From: Chitinophaga sp. MM2321
Lineage (GTDB): Bacteria; Bacteroidota; Bacteroidia; Chitinophagales; Chitinophagaceae
Assembly: GCF_964033635.1 (NCBI RefSeq)
Contig: NZ_OZ035533.1
Location: forward strand, 310,001 to 374,000
Length of the DNA stretch: 64,000 nucleotides
Reading direction: 5' to 3'
Part shown: one piece after another, positions 1 through 9,230 of the stretch
How the letters are laid out: each line of letters starts with the position of its first letter
Position numbering within the stretch: position 1 is the stretch's first letter
Program-made: the position numbers and the translations under genes
Notes under the pieces: model-generated
Database searches by the model: none
Told to the model about the DNA's origin: nothing
Seen by the model: the letters and a program-made list of their open reading frames with translations, nothing else

Positions 1-2295
1 ACGCCCAGGGAATTAAACGATGCAGAGAAAAAGAAAAATCTGGCGCTGGACAGCCCCGCTGTAAAAAACCGGATTGTGAACGATGCCCTGCTGGCTGCTG
101 TGAAGTCAAATCCTTCCCCCGTATACAACAAAGATGTGGTGAAACGTATTAAAACGGGCAACTTCACCGATGATATGAAGCGCATCGCTGATGTAGACTG
201 GATCATAGAAGTAGTGGTAGAAAACCTGGATGTGAAGAAAACCGTGTTTGAACAGGTGGAGAAATTCCGCAAACCCGGTACACTCATCACTTCCAATACC
301 TCCGGTATTCCCATTCACCTGATGACCGAAGGCCGCAGCGAAGATTTCCAAAAGCATTTCTGCGGAACGCACTTCTTTAATCCTCCCCGTTACCTGCGCT
401 TACTCGAAATTATACCTACACCACATACTGATCCGGCCGTCATCGATTTCCTGATGCACTACGGTGATCTTTACCTGGGCAAAACAACCGTGTTGTGTAA
501 AGACACGCCCGCGTTTATTGCCAACAGGGTAGGCGTGTATTCTATCATGGCTATTTTTCACATCATGCAGGAAATGGGATTAGGTGTTGATGAAATCGAC
601 GCCTTAACCGGTCCGGTGATTGGTCATCCTAAATCAGCCACCTTCCGTACAGCGGATGTGGTGGGCATTGATACCCTGGTGCGGGTAGCCAAAGGCGTGA
701 TGGAAAACTGTCCGGATGATGAAGCCATCAGCATTTTCAAGATTCCACTGTTTCTGCAGAAAGTGGTGGAAAACAACTGGCTGGGAGATAAGACCGGGCA
801 AGGCTTCTATAAAAAAACAAAAGGAGAGGGTGGCAGCAAGGAAATTCTGACGCTCGACCTGAACACCATGGAATACGGGCCTAAACAAAAGGCCAGGTTT
901 GCCAGTATAGATGCGGCCAAACCGGTGGAAGACCTGAAGCAGCGCATTCGCATGCTGGCAGCGGCTACCGATAAAGCCGGGGAGTTCTATCAGCAGCTTC
1001 ATGCTTACCTGTTCGCCTATGTATCGCACCGTGTGCCTGAAATAGCCGATGATATCTACAAAGTAGATGACGCCATGAAAGCTGGTTTCGGCTGGGAAAT
1101 CGGCCCTTTCGAAAACTGGGACCTGCTGGGTGTGGAAGCATCCATCAAGCTCATAGAAGAAAAAGGACTGACAGTAGCCCAATGGGTGAAAGATATGCTG
1201 GCAAAGGGTATCAAGAGTTTTTATAAAATTGATAACGGCAAGAAATTTTATTATGACCTCGCCTCACAGGCTTACAAAGCCATGCCGGGCGAAGGAGAAT
1301 TTATTATACTCGAAAACTTCTCCAATAATGTTGTCTGGAAAAACAGCGTCTGCAACCTGATCGACATCGGCGATGGTGTGGTGTGTTTCGACTGGAAAAC
1401 CAAGATGAACACTATTGGCGGAGAAGTACTGGAAGGGTTGAATAAGGCGGTAGACCGTGCGGAGAAAGATTTCCGCGGACTGGTAGTGGGTAATGAAGGC
1501 ACAAATTTTTCTGCCGGCGCAAACGTCGGTATGATATTTATGCTGGCAGCCGAACAGGAATTTGATGAGCTGGATATGGCGGTGCGCCTGTTCCAGCGTT
1601 CTACGATGCGGTTGCGTTATTCCAATATTCCGGTAGTAGTGGCACCACATGCACTGACATTGGGTGGTGGTTGTGAGATGTGTTTACATGCAGATAAAAT
1701 ACAGGCAGCTGCCGAAACTTATATTGGTCTTGTAGAACTGGGCGTAGGGCTGATCCCCGGCGGTGGCGGTACCAAAGAAATGGCGTTGCGCGCAAGCCTG
1801 GAATATAAAGAAGGCCGTATAGAAGAAGAACCATTGAAAGATTACTTCATGACCGTAGCCACTGCCAAAGTAGCGACTTCCGGTTTTGAAGGATTTGATA
1901 TGGGCGTACTGCGCAAAGGGCATGATGAAATTACCCTGAATCCGGCCCGTCTTATTGCAGACGCCAAACGTAGTGTGATTGCGCTGGCAGATGAAGGATA
2001 TACCCGACCGGTGGAAAGAACCGATGTGAAAGTGATGGGCCGCAGCGCGCTGGGCGCCCTGCTGGCAGGTGTGTATGCGATGAAGTTTGGCAACTACATT
2101 TCTGAACACGATCAGAAAGTGGCCAACAAACTGGCTTATGTGATGTGTGGCGGCGATTTAACAGAACCTTCTTTCGTGAGCGAACAATACCTGCTGGACC
2201 TGGAACGCGAAGCGTTTCTGAGTTTGTGTGGTGAGCGCAAAACGTTGGAACGTTTGCAGAGCGTGATCAAAACGGGCAAGCCGGTACGTAATTAA
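1..2295 (+). CDS. 3-hydroxyacyl-CoA dehydrogenase / enoyl-CoA hydratase fusion (5' end outside the window)
   Basis: This fatty-acid beta-oxidation enzyme hydrates enoyl-CoA and oxidises L-3-hydroxyacyl-CoA with NAD. The frame is open from base 1, so the start and the Rossmann GxGxxG motif (about 35-40 residues, judged by family length) lie upstream; the first in-window start codon, GTG at 76, is internal. Visible are SNTSG (window residue 98 onward) and HFFNPP with the catalytic His near residue 124. A second C-terminal dehydrogenase domain follows, then a crotonase domain from about residue 440 with FSAGANVG, a GGGCEM oxyanion-hole region and PGGGG. Dehydrogenase-first, hydratase-last is the FadN-like order, opposite to FadB/FadJ. 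A thiolase partner would be expected nearby, but only the ABC exporter follows downstream. Confidence 0.93.
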   Translation, partial: TPRELNDAEKKKNLALDSPAVKNRIVNDALLAAVKSNPSPVYNKDVVKRIKTGNFTDDMKRIADVDWIIEVVVENLDVKKTVFEQVEKFRKPGTLITSNTSGIPIHLMTEGRSEDFQKHFCGTHFFNPPRYLRLLEIIPTPHTDPAVIDFLMHYGDLYLGKTTVLCKDTPAFIANRVGVYSIMAIFHIMQEMGLGVDEIDALTGPVIGHPKSATFRTADVVGIDTLVRVAKGVMENCPDDEAISIFKIPLFLQKVVENNWLGDKTGQGFYKKTKGEGGSKEILTLDLNTMEYGPKQKARFASIDAAKPVEDLKQRIRMLAAATDKAGEFYQQLHAYLFAYVSHRVPEIADDIYKVDDAMKAGFGWEIGPFENWDLLGVEASIKLIEEKGLTVAQWVKDMLAKGIKSFYKIDNGKKFYYDLASQAYKAMPGEGEFIILENFSNNVVWKNSVCNLIDIGDGVVCFDWKTKMNTIGGEVLEGLNKAVDRAEKDFRGLVVGNEGTNFSAGANVGMIFMLAAEQEFDELDMAVRLFQRSTMRLRYSNIPVVVAPHALTLGGGCEMCLHADKIQAAAETYIGLVELGVGLIPGGGGTKEMALRASLEYKEGRIEEEPLKDYFMTVATAKVATSGFEGFDMGVLRKGHDEITLNPARLIADAKRSVIALADEGYTRPVERTDVKVMGRSALGALLAGVYAMKFGNYISEHDQKVANKLAYVMCGGDLTEPSFVSEQYLLDLEREAFLSLCGERKTLERLQSVIKTGKPVRN

Positions 2296-2313
2296 CAATG
2301 TAAATGTAAGTTC

Positions 2314-2371
2314 AGGGGAAATGTAGTGAAGATTTGCCATAAGATCATTCGCTGCATTTTCCTCTTTTTTT
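2314..2371 (+). terminator. Likely terminator after the beta-oxidation gene
   Basis: An AGGGGAAA-type arm at 2314 pairs imperfectly with a TTTTCCTCT arm near 2356-2364, and a run of seven T follows. The loop is long (over 20 bases) and the stem has a bulge and wobble pairs, so this is a probable but not ideal intrinsic terminator. Confidence 0.45.
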
Positions 2372-2398
2372 ATATCATTCATAACAGATCTTTTACCA

Positions 2399-3295
2399 GT
2401 GCCAGTTCTATCCTTACAAAACATCTCAAAAAAGTACGGGCCTGTGCAGGCCTTATCGGGGGTATCTTTTGATGTGCCGCCGGGTGCCATCTTCGGTGTA
2501 CTGGGCCCTAACGGCAGCGGCAAAACCACGTTGCTGGGCATCGTTACCGACGTGTTGAAAGCCGATAGCGGCAGCTTTACGCTTTTTGACAAAACGGCCA
2601 CCGCCAGCGAACGCCGGCAGATAGGTACTTTGCTGGAAACACCGAACTTTTATCATTACCTGAGTGCCTATAAAAATCTGGAGATCTCCGCTGCTATCAA
2701 GCAACGTGGCCATGATGATATTGCCCGCGTACTGGATATCTGTGGCCTCACAGCAAGACAACATTCCCCCTTCAAAACCTATTCACTTGGTATGAAGCAG
2801 CGGCTGGCTATTGCCGCCGTGTTGCTCGGTGATCCGGAAGTACTCATCCTGGATGAACCTACCAATGGGCTGGACCCCGCAGGTATTGCTGAAGTGCGGG
2901 ATCTGTTGCGTCGCCTCGCGGATACAGGCAAAACCATTATCCTGGCCAGCCACCTGCTGGATGAAGTGGAAAAAGTATGCACACATGTAGCCATTCTGCG
3001 CGCGGGTAAGCTATTGCTCTCCGGCGCTGTTAATGAAGTGATCAGCCGTCATGATTACCTGGAGCTGGCTGCGGCAGACAACAACGCGCTATGCACGGCC
3101 ATGCTGCAATACCCCGGCTGTACCAGCGCCCGCGTCAACGGCGCCAGCGTGATAGCGGTGTTCAGCACACAACCCGATGCCGCAGCGGTAAACAGCTATT
3201 GCGCCCAACAGGGCATATGGTTGCAACAACTGCAACTGCGCAAAAAGAGCCTTGAAAAAGCATTCCTTGAAATTACCAACGTCTCCGCATCATGA
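2399..3295 (+). CDS. ABC transporter ATP-binding protein
   Basis: This is the ATPase subunit of a two-gene ABC-2 type exporter. It carries Walker A GPNGSGKT (residues 36-43), a Q-loop region near LLETPNF, the signature YSLGMKQR at about 130, Walker B plus D-loop LILDEPTNGLDP at about 150, and the H-loop His in ILASHLL. The C-terminal 80 residues are the variable tail common in CcmA/DrrA-type ATPases. The start is GTG at 2399; no ATG lies in frame upstream before the preceding terminator. It overlaps the permease by 4 bases (ATGA), so translation is probably coupled. The substrate cannot be read from sequence; gliding-motility, bacitracin and drug exporters all look like this. Confidence 0.92.
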   Translation: MPVLSLQNISKKYGPVQALSGVSFDVPPGAIFGVLGPNGSGKTTLLGIVTDVLKADSGSFTLFDKTATASERRQIGTLLETPNFYHYLSAYKNLEISAAIKQRGHDDIARVLDICGLTARQHSPFKTYSLGMKQRLAIAAVLLGDPEVLILDEPTNGLDPAGIAEVRDLLRRLADTGKTIILASHLLDEVEKVCTHVAILRAGKLLLSGAVNEVISRHDYLELAAADNNALCTAMLQYPGCTSARVNGASVIAVFSTQPDAAAVNSYCAQQGIWLQQLQLRKKSLEKAFLEITNVSAS

Positions 3296-4071
3296 AACAG
3301 CTCATTTATACAGAATGGCTCAAAGTAAAAAATTACCGTACTTTCTGGGTAATGCTTATCGTCGCCGTAGCCGTAATTCCAGCCGGAAACTATGTGCCGG
3401 CAGAAGTATTTACACGCCAGCTGGGCGATGCAACGAAAATGCTGGGATCATCGCCCTTTAATTATCCAACCGTATGGCAGACAGTGGCCAATGTGAGCAG
3501 CTATATCTCTTCCCTGTTCGGACTGTTGCTGATGATCCTGGTGACCAACGAATATACTTACCGCACCAACCGCCAGAATATTATTGACGGCTGGGAACGG
3601 AAACAGTTTGTATATGCCAAACTCTTTTGGGTGCTGCTGTTGTCGGTACTGGCGTTTGTAGTAGCCACGCTTACCGCCGCGGTTTTCGGTGCAGCCTATG
3701 GTACCTCCGGTTTCAGTACAGAAGGTTTTGTGTATATGTTCTACTACTTTTTCCAGGTATTGCTCACCCTTTGTTTTGCCCTGTTGCTGAGTGTATTGGT
3801 AAAGCGGGCAGGCTTTGCCATCGTGATATTCCTGGGTTATACCATGATGCTGGAGCAGACATTTGTATTCATCCTGAAAAAAAATGTTGGACCGATAGGA
3901 GGGCTGTTGCCGTTGCAAACCGGTGATGAGTTGTTGCCTTTCCCTTTAGTCGGTAATATGATGAAAACAGTAGACAGGTATGAAGACAGCACCTACCTGG
4001 TTTGCTTGTTTGTATATATCGCTATTGCCATCTACCTGGTTTTCAGGAAGGTATTAAAATCGGATCTTTAA
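3292..4071 (+). CDS. ABC-2 type transporter permease
   Basis: Membrane subunit of the exporter encoded with the preceding ATPase. The 259-residue protein starts at the ATG that overlaps the ATPase stop. It shows about six hydrophobic segments: one near residue 20, one near 60-85, three between about 105 and 180, and one at the C-terminus before a short basic tail. A long extracytoplasmic loop follows the first segment, as in ABC-2 permeases. No transport-specific motif is visible, so the substrate stays unknown. The next gene, surE, starts 84 bases later and looks like a separate unit. Confidence 0.88.
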   Translation: MKQLIYTEWLKVKNYRTFWVMLIVAVAVIPAGNYVPAEVFTRQLGDATKMLGSSPFNYPTVWQTVANVSSYISSLFGLLLMILVTNEYTYRTNRQNIIDGWERKQFVYAKLFWVLLLSVLAFVVATLTAAVFGAAYGTSGFSTEGFVYMFYYFFQVLLTLCFALLLSVLVKRAGFAIVIFLGYTMMLEQTFVFILKKNVGPIGGLLPLQTGDELLPFPLVGNMMKTVDRYEDSTYLVCLFVYIAIAIYLVFRKVLKSDL

Positions 4072-4155
4072 AATTATCTATATATTTCACATTCTTTTAA
4101 AGCGAAATGATTGGAAGAGAGCTTAAATTTGTTGTGCAAAGTTAAAACGTGAATT

Positions 4156-4932
4156 ATGGGTAAACAGGAGAAAGTGATACTGGTCACAAATGATGATGGG
4201 ATAACGGCGCCGGGTATACGTGCTTTGATCGAAGCGGTGCGGCCACTCGGAAGAGTGGTGGTAGTGGCGCCGGACAGCCCCCAATCAGGGAAAGGCCATG
4301 CCATTACAATTGGTGTACCGCTGCGGTTGGAAAAGGTGGATATTTTTGAAGGTATTGAAGCATGGCAATGCTCCGGAACACCGGTGGATTGCGTAAAACT
4401 GGCCCGCGATAAGATCCTGCATGCAAAGCCGGATATCTGTGTAAGTGGCATTAACCACGGCGCTAATCATTCTATCAACGTAATTTATTCAGGCACGATG
4501 TCGGCTGCCATGGAAGCGGCTATTGAAGGTATTCCTTCCGTTGGGTTTTCTTTCCTGGAGTATAGCTATGATGCTGATTTCTCCCTGCCGGCAAAAGTGG
4601 CGCGGGAAGTAACACAGCGGATGTTGGCATCGGAACTGCCGGTAGGTACTTTGTTTAATGTAAACATCCCTATTGTCAGTGAGAAAGATTACAAAGGTCT
4701 GAAGATCAGCCGGCAGGCAGATGCCAAGTGGGTGGAAGAATTTGATGAACGCCGTGATCCGCATGGTAAAAAATACTATTGGCTCACCGGTGAATTTAAA
4801 AACCGTGATACGGGTGAAGATACAGATGTATGGGCGCTGGAGAATAATTATGCCTCCCTGGTGCCGGTGCAGTTCGATCTCACCAATTATAAGTTGAAAA
4901 AGAAGTTGGAAGAGGAGTGGAAGGATTTGTGA
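4156..4932 (+). CDS. surE: 5'/3'-nucleotidase SurE
   Basis: SurE removes phosphate from nucleoside monophosphates and is tied to stationary-phase survival. The family metal site is intact: NDDG at residues 12-15, Ser44 in APDSPQSGK, and Asn100 in SGINHG; YSGTMSAAMEA follows at 111-121. The length of 258 residues is normal. The ATG at 4156 places the motif at the usual N-terminal distance. A TAAATTTG sequence at 4124-4131 matches the -7 element of Bacteroidota promoters but has no good -33 partner. A small membrane-protein gene and lpxB follow within 45 bases each, so the three may be cotranscribed. Confidence 0.96.
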   Translation: MGKQEKVILVTNDDGITAPGIRALIEAVRPLGRVVVVAPDSPQSGKGHAITIGVPLRLEKVDIFEGIEAWQCSGTPVDCVKLARDKILHAKPDICVSGINHGANHSINVIYSGTMSAAMEAAIEGIPSVGFSFLEYSYDADFSLPAKVAREVTQRMLASELPVGTLFNVNIPIVSEKDYKGLKISRQADAKWVEEFDERRDPHGKKYYWLTGEFKNRDTGEDTDVWALENNYASLVPVQFDLTNYKLKKKLEEEWKDL

Positions 4933-4975
4933 ATAGAGATAGCTGTAGATCCTGATATCGCATTATAATAGCAGT

Positions 4976-5278
4976 ATGTTAAAAAAAGACAATCTCTCCT
5001 TGGGAATTGTGCTGGGGTTTATCACACCTTTGCTGGCATTTTTCCTTTATTATTTTTTTGTAATCAAGCCGCATAATAATATCGGCCTGGGACAGTTTTT
5101 TGCGATCCTGAAAGATAACAGGCAAATGATTCCGAAAATCACCAGCATTTGTTTGCTGGTAAACGGGCTGGTCTTTTATCTGTATACCAGGAAGCGGAGA
5201 GATATTACTGCAAAGGGAGTTTTCCTTGTTACCATGTTGTATGCCATAGGTATATTGTTACTCAAACTGATCAGATAA
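4976..5278 (+). CDS. Small membrane protein of unknown function between surE and lpxB
   Basis: A 100-residue protein with three predicted membrane segments (roughly 9-30, 50-70 and 78-98) and a basic loop KRRD between the last two. It has no catalytic motif and no signal peptide. It starts 43 bases after surE and ends 19 bases before lpxB on the same strand, so it probably shares their transcript. I do not recognise a named family. Its position next to a lipid A gene is only weak evidence for an envelope role. Confidence 0.75.
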   Translation: MLKKDNLSLGIVLGFITPLLAFFLYYFFVIKPHNNIGLGQFFAILKDNRQMIPKITSICLLVNGLVFYLYTRKRRDITAKGVFLVTMLYAIGILLLKLIR

Positions 5279-5297
5279 TTTTTAATACAACACCATA

Positions 5298-6401
5298 TTG
5301 AAATATTACATTATTGCGGGAGAAGCCTCTGGTGACTTGCATGGCAGCAACCTTGTCAGACAATTAAAACAGCAGGACACGTCTGCGGATATACGTAGTT
5401 GGGGCGGTGATATGATGGAACAGGCCGGTGCCCATGTAATAAAGCATTACAAGGAGCTGGCATTTATGGGTTTCGTGGAAGTAGTCATGAACCTGCGTAC
5501 GATATTGCGTAATATTGATTTTTGTAAGAAAGATATTACCGCTTTTCAACCGGATGTGGTGGTATTGGTAGATTACCCCGGCTTCAACCTGCGTATTGCC
5601 GAATGGGCAAAGCAGCAAGGGTTTAAAACCGTATTCTATATTTCTCCCCAGGTATGGGCCTGGAAAGAAAGCAGGGTAAAAAAGATCAGGGAATGTGTAG
5701 ATAAGATGTTGTGTATCCTGCCTTTTGAAAAAGAGTTTTATCACAAATGGGGCTACGAAGTGGAGTATGTAGGACATCCATTGGTAGAAGTGATCAAAGC
5801 GGCTAAAGAGCAACCGGCAGATGCGCCGCTATCTGATAAGCCCGTAATTGCGGTATTGCCGGGTAGCCGTAAACAGGAAGTAAGCGTAAAGTTACCCATC
5901 ATGCTCACGATGGCAAAGCACTTCCCGGAATACCAGTTTGTAGTAGCACAGGCGCCCAGCCTGGACGATCACTTCCTGGAGGGGCTCACCGGGCAGCATC
6001 CGAACGTTTCCATGGTCAAAGGTCAAACCTACAAGTTGTTGCGGCAGGCAAAAGCGGCCCTGGTTACTTCTGGCACCGCTACGCTGGAAACTGCGCTGTT
6101 CGGTGTTCCTGAGGTAGTATGCTACAAAGGGAATCCTATTTCTTACTTCTTCGCCAAAAAACTGATCAAAGTAAAATACATCTCCCTGGTAAACCTGGTC
6201 ATGGATAAGCTGGTGGTGAAAGAGCTGATCCAGCACGACCTCACAGAAGAAAATCTGTTAAAGGAACTCACCAGCCTGCTGAAGGATGATGCGGCCCGTC
6301 AGCGCGTAATGACCGACTACGCCGACTTGTGGCATAAGCTGGGCGAGAAGGATGCCAGCAAAAGAGCCGCGGAAGTGATTGCACAATTTGCTAAAGCGTA
6401 A
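5298..6401 (+). CDS. lpxB: Lipid-A-disaccharide synthase
   Basis: LpxB (glycosyltransferase family 19) joins UDP-2,3-diacylglucosamine and lipid X to make the tetraacyl disaccharide of lipid A at the inner membrane. The N-terminal AGEASGDLHG (residues 7-16) is the family signature. VGHPLVE, AVLPGSRKQEV and TSGTATLETALFGVPEVV follow in the expected order. The length of 367 residues is usual. The start is TTG at 5298: it puts the signature at residue 7, as in homologues, and no ATG is available in frame. Its presence shows the cell has a true lipopolysaccharide outer membrane. Confidence 0.96.
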   Translation: MKYYIIAGEASGDLHGSNLVRQLKQQDTSADIRSWGGDMMEQAGAHVIKHYKELAFMGFVEVVMNLRTILRNIDFCKKDITAFQPDVVVLVDYPGFNLRIAEWAKQQGFKTVFYISPQVWAWKESRVKKIRECVDKMLCILPFEKEFYHKWGYEVEYVGHPLVEVIKAAKEQPADAPLSDKPVIAVLPGSRKQEVSVKLPIMLTMAKHFPEYQFVVAQAPSLDDHFLEGLTGQHPNVSMVKGQTYKLLRQAKAALVTSGTATLETALFGVPEVVCYKGNPISYFFAKKLIKVKYISLVNLVMDKLVVKELIQHDLTEENLLKELTSLLKDDAARQRVMTDYADLWHKLGEKDASKRAAEVIAQFAKA

Positions 6402-6409
6402 TCAGCGGA

Positions 6410-6580
6410 TCAGTGTTTTCTGATCAACCGGACTATCAATATAATCAAGGCTACCAGGAATAAAAGGATCGATATACGGTTCATACCGTGCATCATAGCT
6501 ACATAGCGTGTAGTGGGTGCATTCGGGTCTTTTTTGCCAATATAGAAGTATCGAAGGATTTGATGCCAGATGCTTTTCAT
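6410..6580 (-). CDS. Small single-pass membrane protein (resembles DUF6728)
   Basis: Read on the minus strand, 6580 to 6410 encodes 56 residues from ATG: an amphipathic start (MKSIWHQILRYFYI), a KKDPNAP segment, MMHGMNRIS, one hydrophobic helix (about 38-52) and a basic end. KKDPNAP followed by MHGxNRIS and a terminal helix is how I remember the Bacteroidota family DUF6728, but I cannot search to confirm. It is convergent with lpxB, with its stop 9 bases past the lpxB stop, and divergent from the beta-mannosidase gene. It is short enough for gene finders to miss, and a longer open frame on the same strand hides it. Confidence 0.65.
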   Translation of the reverse strand: MKSIWHQILRYFYIGKKDPNAPTTRYVAMMHGMNRISILLFLVALIILIVRLIRKH

Positions 6581-6604
6581 ACCTCAAAGATCGTAAATCA
6601 GTGT

Positions 6605-6612
6605 TATTTTTG
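6605..6612 (+). promoter_or_regulatory. Possible -7 element for the glycosidase pair
   Basis: TATTTTTG fits the Bacteroidota -7 consensus TAnnTTTG and ends 21 bases before the beta-mannosidase ATG. I see no TTTG at the -33 spacing, so only half of the promoter is supported. Confidence 0.35.
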
Positions 6613-6633
6613 ACCCTGTAGAAAAATGAGGAT

Positions 6634-9228
6634 ATGAAATATATTGGCTGGAGCCGCATCTGTATCGCGCTCTTTTTTTTAACCTGTTTTACTAAATCGA
6701 TTTATGCACAGGATACAAGCGGAAATCCGCTGTTATCCGGTTGGGAATTTTCCCGTGCAGATGAAGGCATCTGGCGTCCTGCCACCGTGCCGGGCACGGT
6801 ACACACCGATCTGCTGGCGCTGAAACTCATCCCTGATCCATTTGTGGGCACCAATGAAAAAGCAGTGCAATGGGTAGACAAAAAAGACTGGCTGTATCGT
6901 AAAAAATGGAATGTTACTGCAGCGGAGCTGCAATATGACGTGATAGAACTGGATTTTAAAGGACTGGATACGTATGCGGAAGTGTATCTGAACAACCACC
7001 TGGTCCTGCAATCTGCCAATATGTTTGTAGAAAGGGTGCTAAACGTAAAAAACCGGCTGGTAGCCGGTGAAAATGAGTTGCGCATCCTGTTTAAAAGCCC
7101 CGTTAAGCACGACATGCCGAAATTCCTGGCAGACAGTGTGATCTATCCTGCCGGCAACGATGCCAGCGATATTCCTCTAAGTATTTATGCCCGCAAAGCG
7201 CCGTATCACTACGGTTGGGACTGGGGCCCGCGCCTGGTTACTTCAGGGATCTGGCGGCCTGTTTATTTACGGTCCTGGAATAAAGCCACCATCCGCGATG
7301 TTTGGTGGCAACAAACAAAGCTGGATGCCACACACGCAGGTATGAATGCCCGGGTTACCCTGGAAGCAGCTACTGCGGGCACTTACAGCATGCATATCTC
7401 CCGGCAGTTGTCCGGTAAAACAACGGTAGTGACCACGCTGCCCGTGACCCTGAAAAAGGGTATCAACACTGTAAATGTACCTTTTACAATCAGGCAACCG
7501 CAGCTATGGTGGCCCGCCGGAATGGGAGAGCAGACAGGTTATACCTTTAAGGCGGAATTGCGCAGCAACCGGGAAACACTGGCACAGCAACAGGAATTTA
7601 TTGGTCTACGCACCATTGAAGTGGTCAACAAACCCGATAGCCTGGGCGAGAGCTTTTATGTGAAAGTGAATGGTAAGCCTGTTTTTATGAAAGGCGCCAA
7701 CTATATCCCGCAGGATAATTTCCTGCCCCGCGTAACCGAAAAGCAGTACCAGCGATTGTTTGAAGATATGCATAGCTCCGGCTTTAATATGGTACGTGTA
7801 TGGGGAGGCGGTATTTATGAAGAAGATAAATTTTATACACTGGCAGATAAGATGGGAATCCTAGTATGGCAGGATTTCATGTTTGCCTGCACACTCTATC
7901 CTTCCGATACGGCTTTCCTGCAAAATGTAAAAGAGGAGGCAGCCTATAATATCCGGCGGCTGCGTAACCATCCTTCGCTGGCGCTCTGGTGTGGTAATAA
8001 CGAAGTAGCGGTCGCGATAAAGAACTGGGGCTGGGAAAACGGTTACGCCTATACGGAAACACAATGGAACAGTTTACTGAAAGGATACGATGCGCTTTTT
8101 AAAGAAGTATTGCCGCAACAGGTACAGGAAAATGATCCCGGGAAATTCTATTTCCATTCTTCTCCCATCAGTAACTGGGGAAAGCAAGAAGATTTTGCAA
8201 AAGGAGATAACCATTACTGGGGCGTATGGCATGGGATGGAATGGTTTGAAGCCTTTAATACGCATGTTCCCCGTTTTATGAGCGAGTATGGTTTTCAGTC
8301 GTTTCCCGGTATGGAAACCATCAACACCTTTGCGACAAAAGATGATTACGACATTTTCTCAAATGTAATGCAGGGACATCAGAAGAGCCCTGCCAAAGGA
8401 AATACGGCTATCAAAACCTATATGCTGCACTATTATCAGGCACCAAAGGATTTTCCTTCCTTTGTATACCTCAGCCAGGTATTGCAGGCGGAAGGTATGA
8501 AAGTGGCCATAGAAGCGCACCGCAGGGCGATGCCTTATTGTATGGGTACTTTGTACTGGCAGCTCAATGATTGCTGGCCGGGCGCTTCCTGGTCGGGAAG
8601 GGATTACTACGGCCGTTGGAAAGCCCTGCAATACTATGTAAAAGAAGCCTTTAAACCCCGGCTGGTATCTACTGTGATAGAAGCGGGAAAGCTGGTTACC
8701 TACATCGTTTCAGACGAACAGACGGACCGGAAAGCAGACCTGGTGCTTACAGCTGTTGATACCGGCGGCAAGCAGCTGTGGCAGCAAACATTGAAAGACA
8801 TCACCATCAGGGCCAATACCAGCAAAAAGTTTTTTACGGTGGATACCGCGGAGATTTTACAGGGAAAGAACCCCGCGACGGTAATATTCCATGCGCAACT
8901 GCGAATTGACAGTAAGGATATGGAAAGAAATATCTTTTACTTTACCGCGGCAAAAGACATGAGGCTGGAAACGCCGCAGATCCAGGTCACTTTTGGTAAG
9001 CAACAGCAGCAGGGGGAATATGTGTATGTAACCATCAGGTCGGATAAACTGGCGAGAAATGTTTACCTGAACCTGGAAGATGCCGCGCCGGAAGAGCGTT
9101 TTGAAGAAAATTATTTTGATTTGTTGCCAGGAGAAAATAAAACCATCAGATTGTATACAGGAAGAAACCCGGTAGCCATAAAGGCTGCTTTGAAAATAAC
9201 ATCTTTGGTAGATTCTTATAAACATTGA
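6634..9228 (+). CDS. Exported beta-mannosidase (glycoside hydrolase family 2)
   Basis: Hydrolyses terminal beta-D-mannose from manno-oligosaccharides or N-glycan cores, probably in the periplasm. A signal peptide of about 25 residues ends in SIYA before QDTSG. The order is an N-terminal jelly-roll sugar-binding domain, Ig-like domains, then the (beta/alpha)8 barrel from about residue 340. The acid/base Glu is E457 in WCGNNE and the nucleophile is E551 in FMSEYGF, both intact. The motif YHYGWDWGPR is typical of GH2 mannosidases rather than galactosidases. The length of 864 residues is normal. The alpha-L-fucosidase gene starts 2 bases after its stop, so the two enzymes are made together and probably act on the same fucosylated, mannose-containing glycan. 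Confidence 0.93.
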   Translation: MKYIGWSRICIALFFLTCFTKSIYAQDTSGNPLLSGWEFSRADEGIWRPATVPGTVHTDLLALKLIPDPFVGTNEKAVQWVDKKDWLYRKKWNVTAAELQYDVIELDFKGLDTYAEVYLNNHLVLQSANMFVERVLNVKNRLVAGENELRILFKSPVKHDMPKFLADSVIYPAGNDASDIPLSIYARKAPYHYGWDWGPRLVTSGIWRPVYLRSWNKATIRDVWWQQTKLDATHAGMNARVTLEAATAGTYSMHISRQLSGKTTVVTTLPVTLKKGINTVNVPFTIRQPQLWWPAGMGEQTGYTFKAELRSNRETLAQQQEFIGLRTIEVVNKPDSLGESFYVKVNGKPVFMKGANYIPQDNFLPRVTEKQYQRLFEDMHSSGFNMVRVWGGGIYEEDKFYTLADKMGILVWQDFMFACTLYPSDTAFLQNVKEEAAYNIRRLRNHPSLALWCGNNEVAVAIKNWGWENGYAYTETQWNSLLKGYDALFKEVLPQQVQENDPGKFYFHSSPISNWGKQEDFAKGDNHYWGVWHGMEWFEAFNTHVPRFMSEYGFQSFPGMETINTFATKDDYDIFSNVMQGHQKSPAKGNTAIKTYMLHYYQAPKDFPSFVYLSQVLQAEGMKVAIEAHRRAMPYCMGTLYWQLNDCWPGASWSGRDYYGRWKALQYYVKEAFKPRLVSTVIEAGKLVTYIVSDEQTDRKADLVLTAVDTGGKQLWQQTLKDITIRANTSKKFFTVDTAEILQGKNPATVIFHAQLRIDSKDMERNIFYFTAAKDMRLETPQIQVTFGKQQQQGEYVYVTIRSDKLARNVYLNLEDAAPEERFEENYFDLLPGENKTIRLYTGRNPVAIKAALKITSLVDSYKH

Positions 9229-9230
9229 CT

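Noticed and set aside
1264..1650. Minus-strand open frames opposite the beta-oxidation gene
   Set aside because: They are antisense shadows of a strongly conserved enzyme, with no recognisable domain and no plausible start context.
6402..6659. 85-residue minus-strand frame next to lpxB
   Set aside because: It overlaps the start of the mannosidase gene and hides the better 56-residue membrane-protein frame (6410-6580) in another frame of the same strand.
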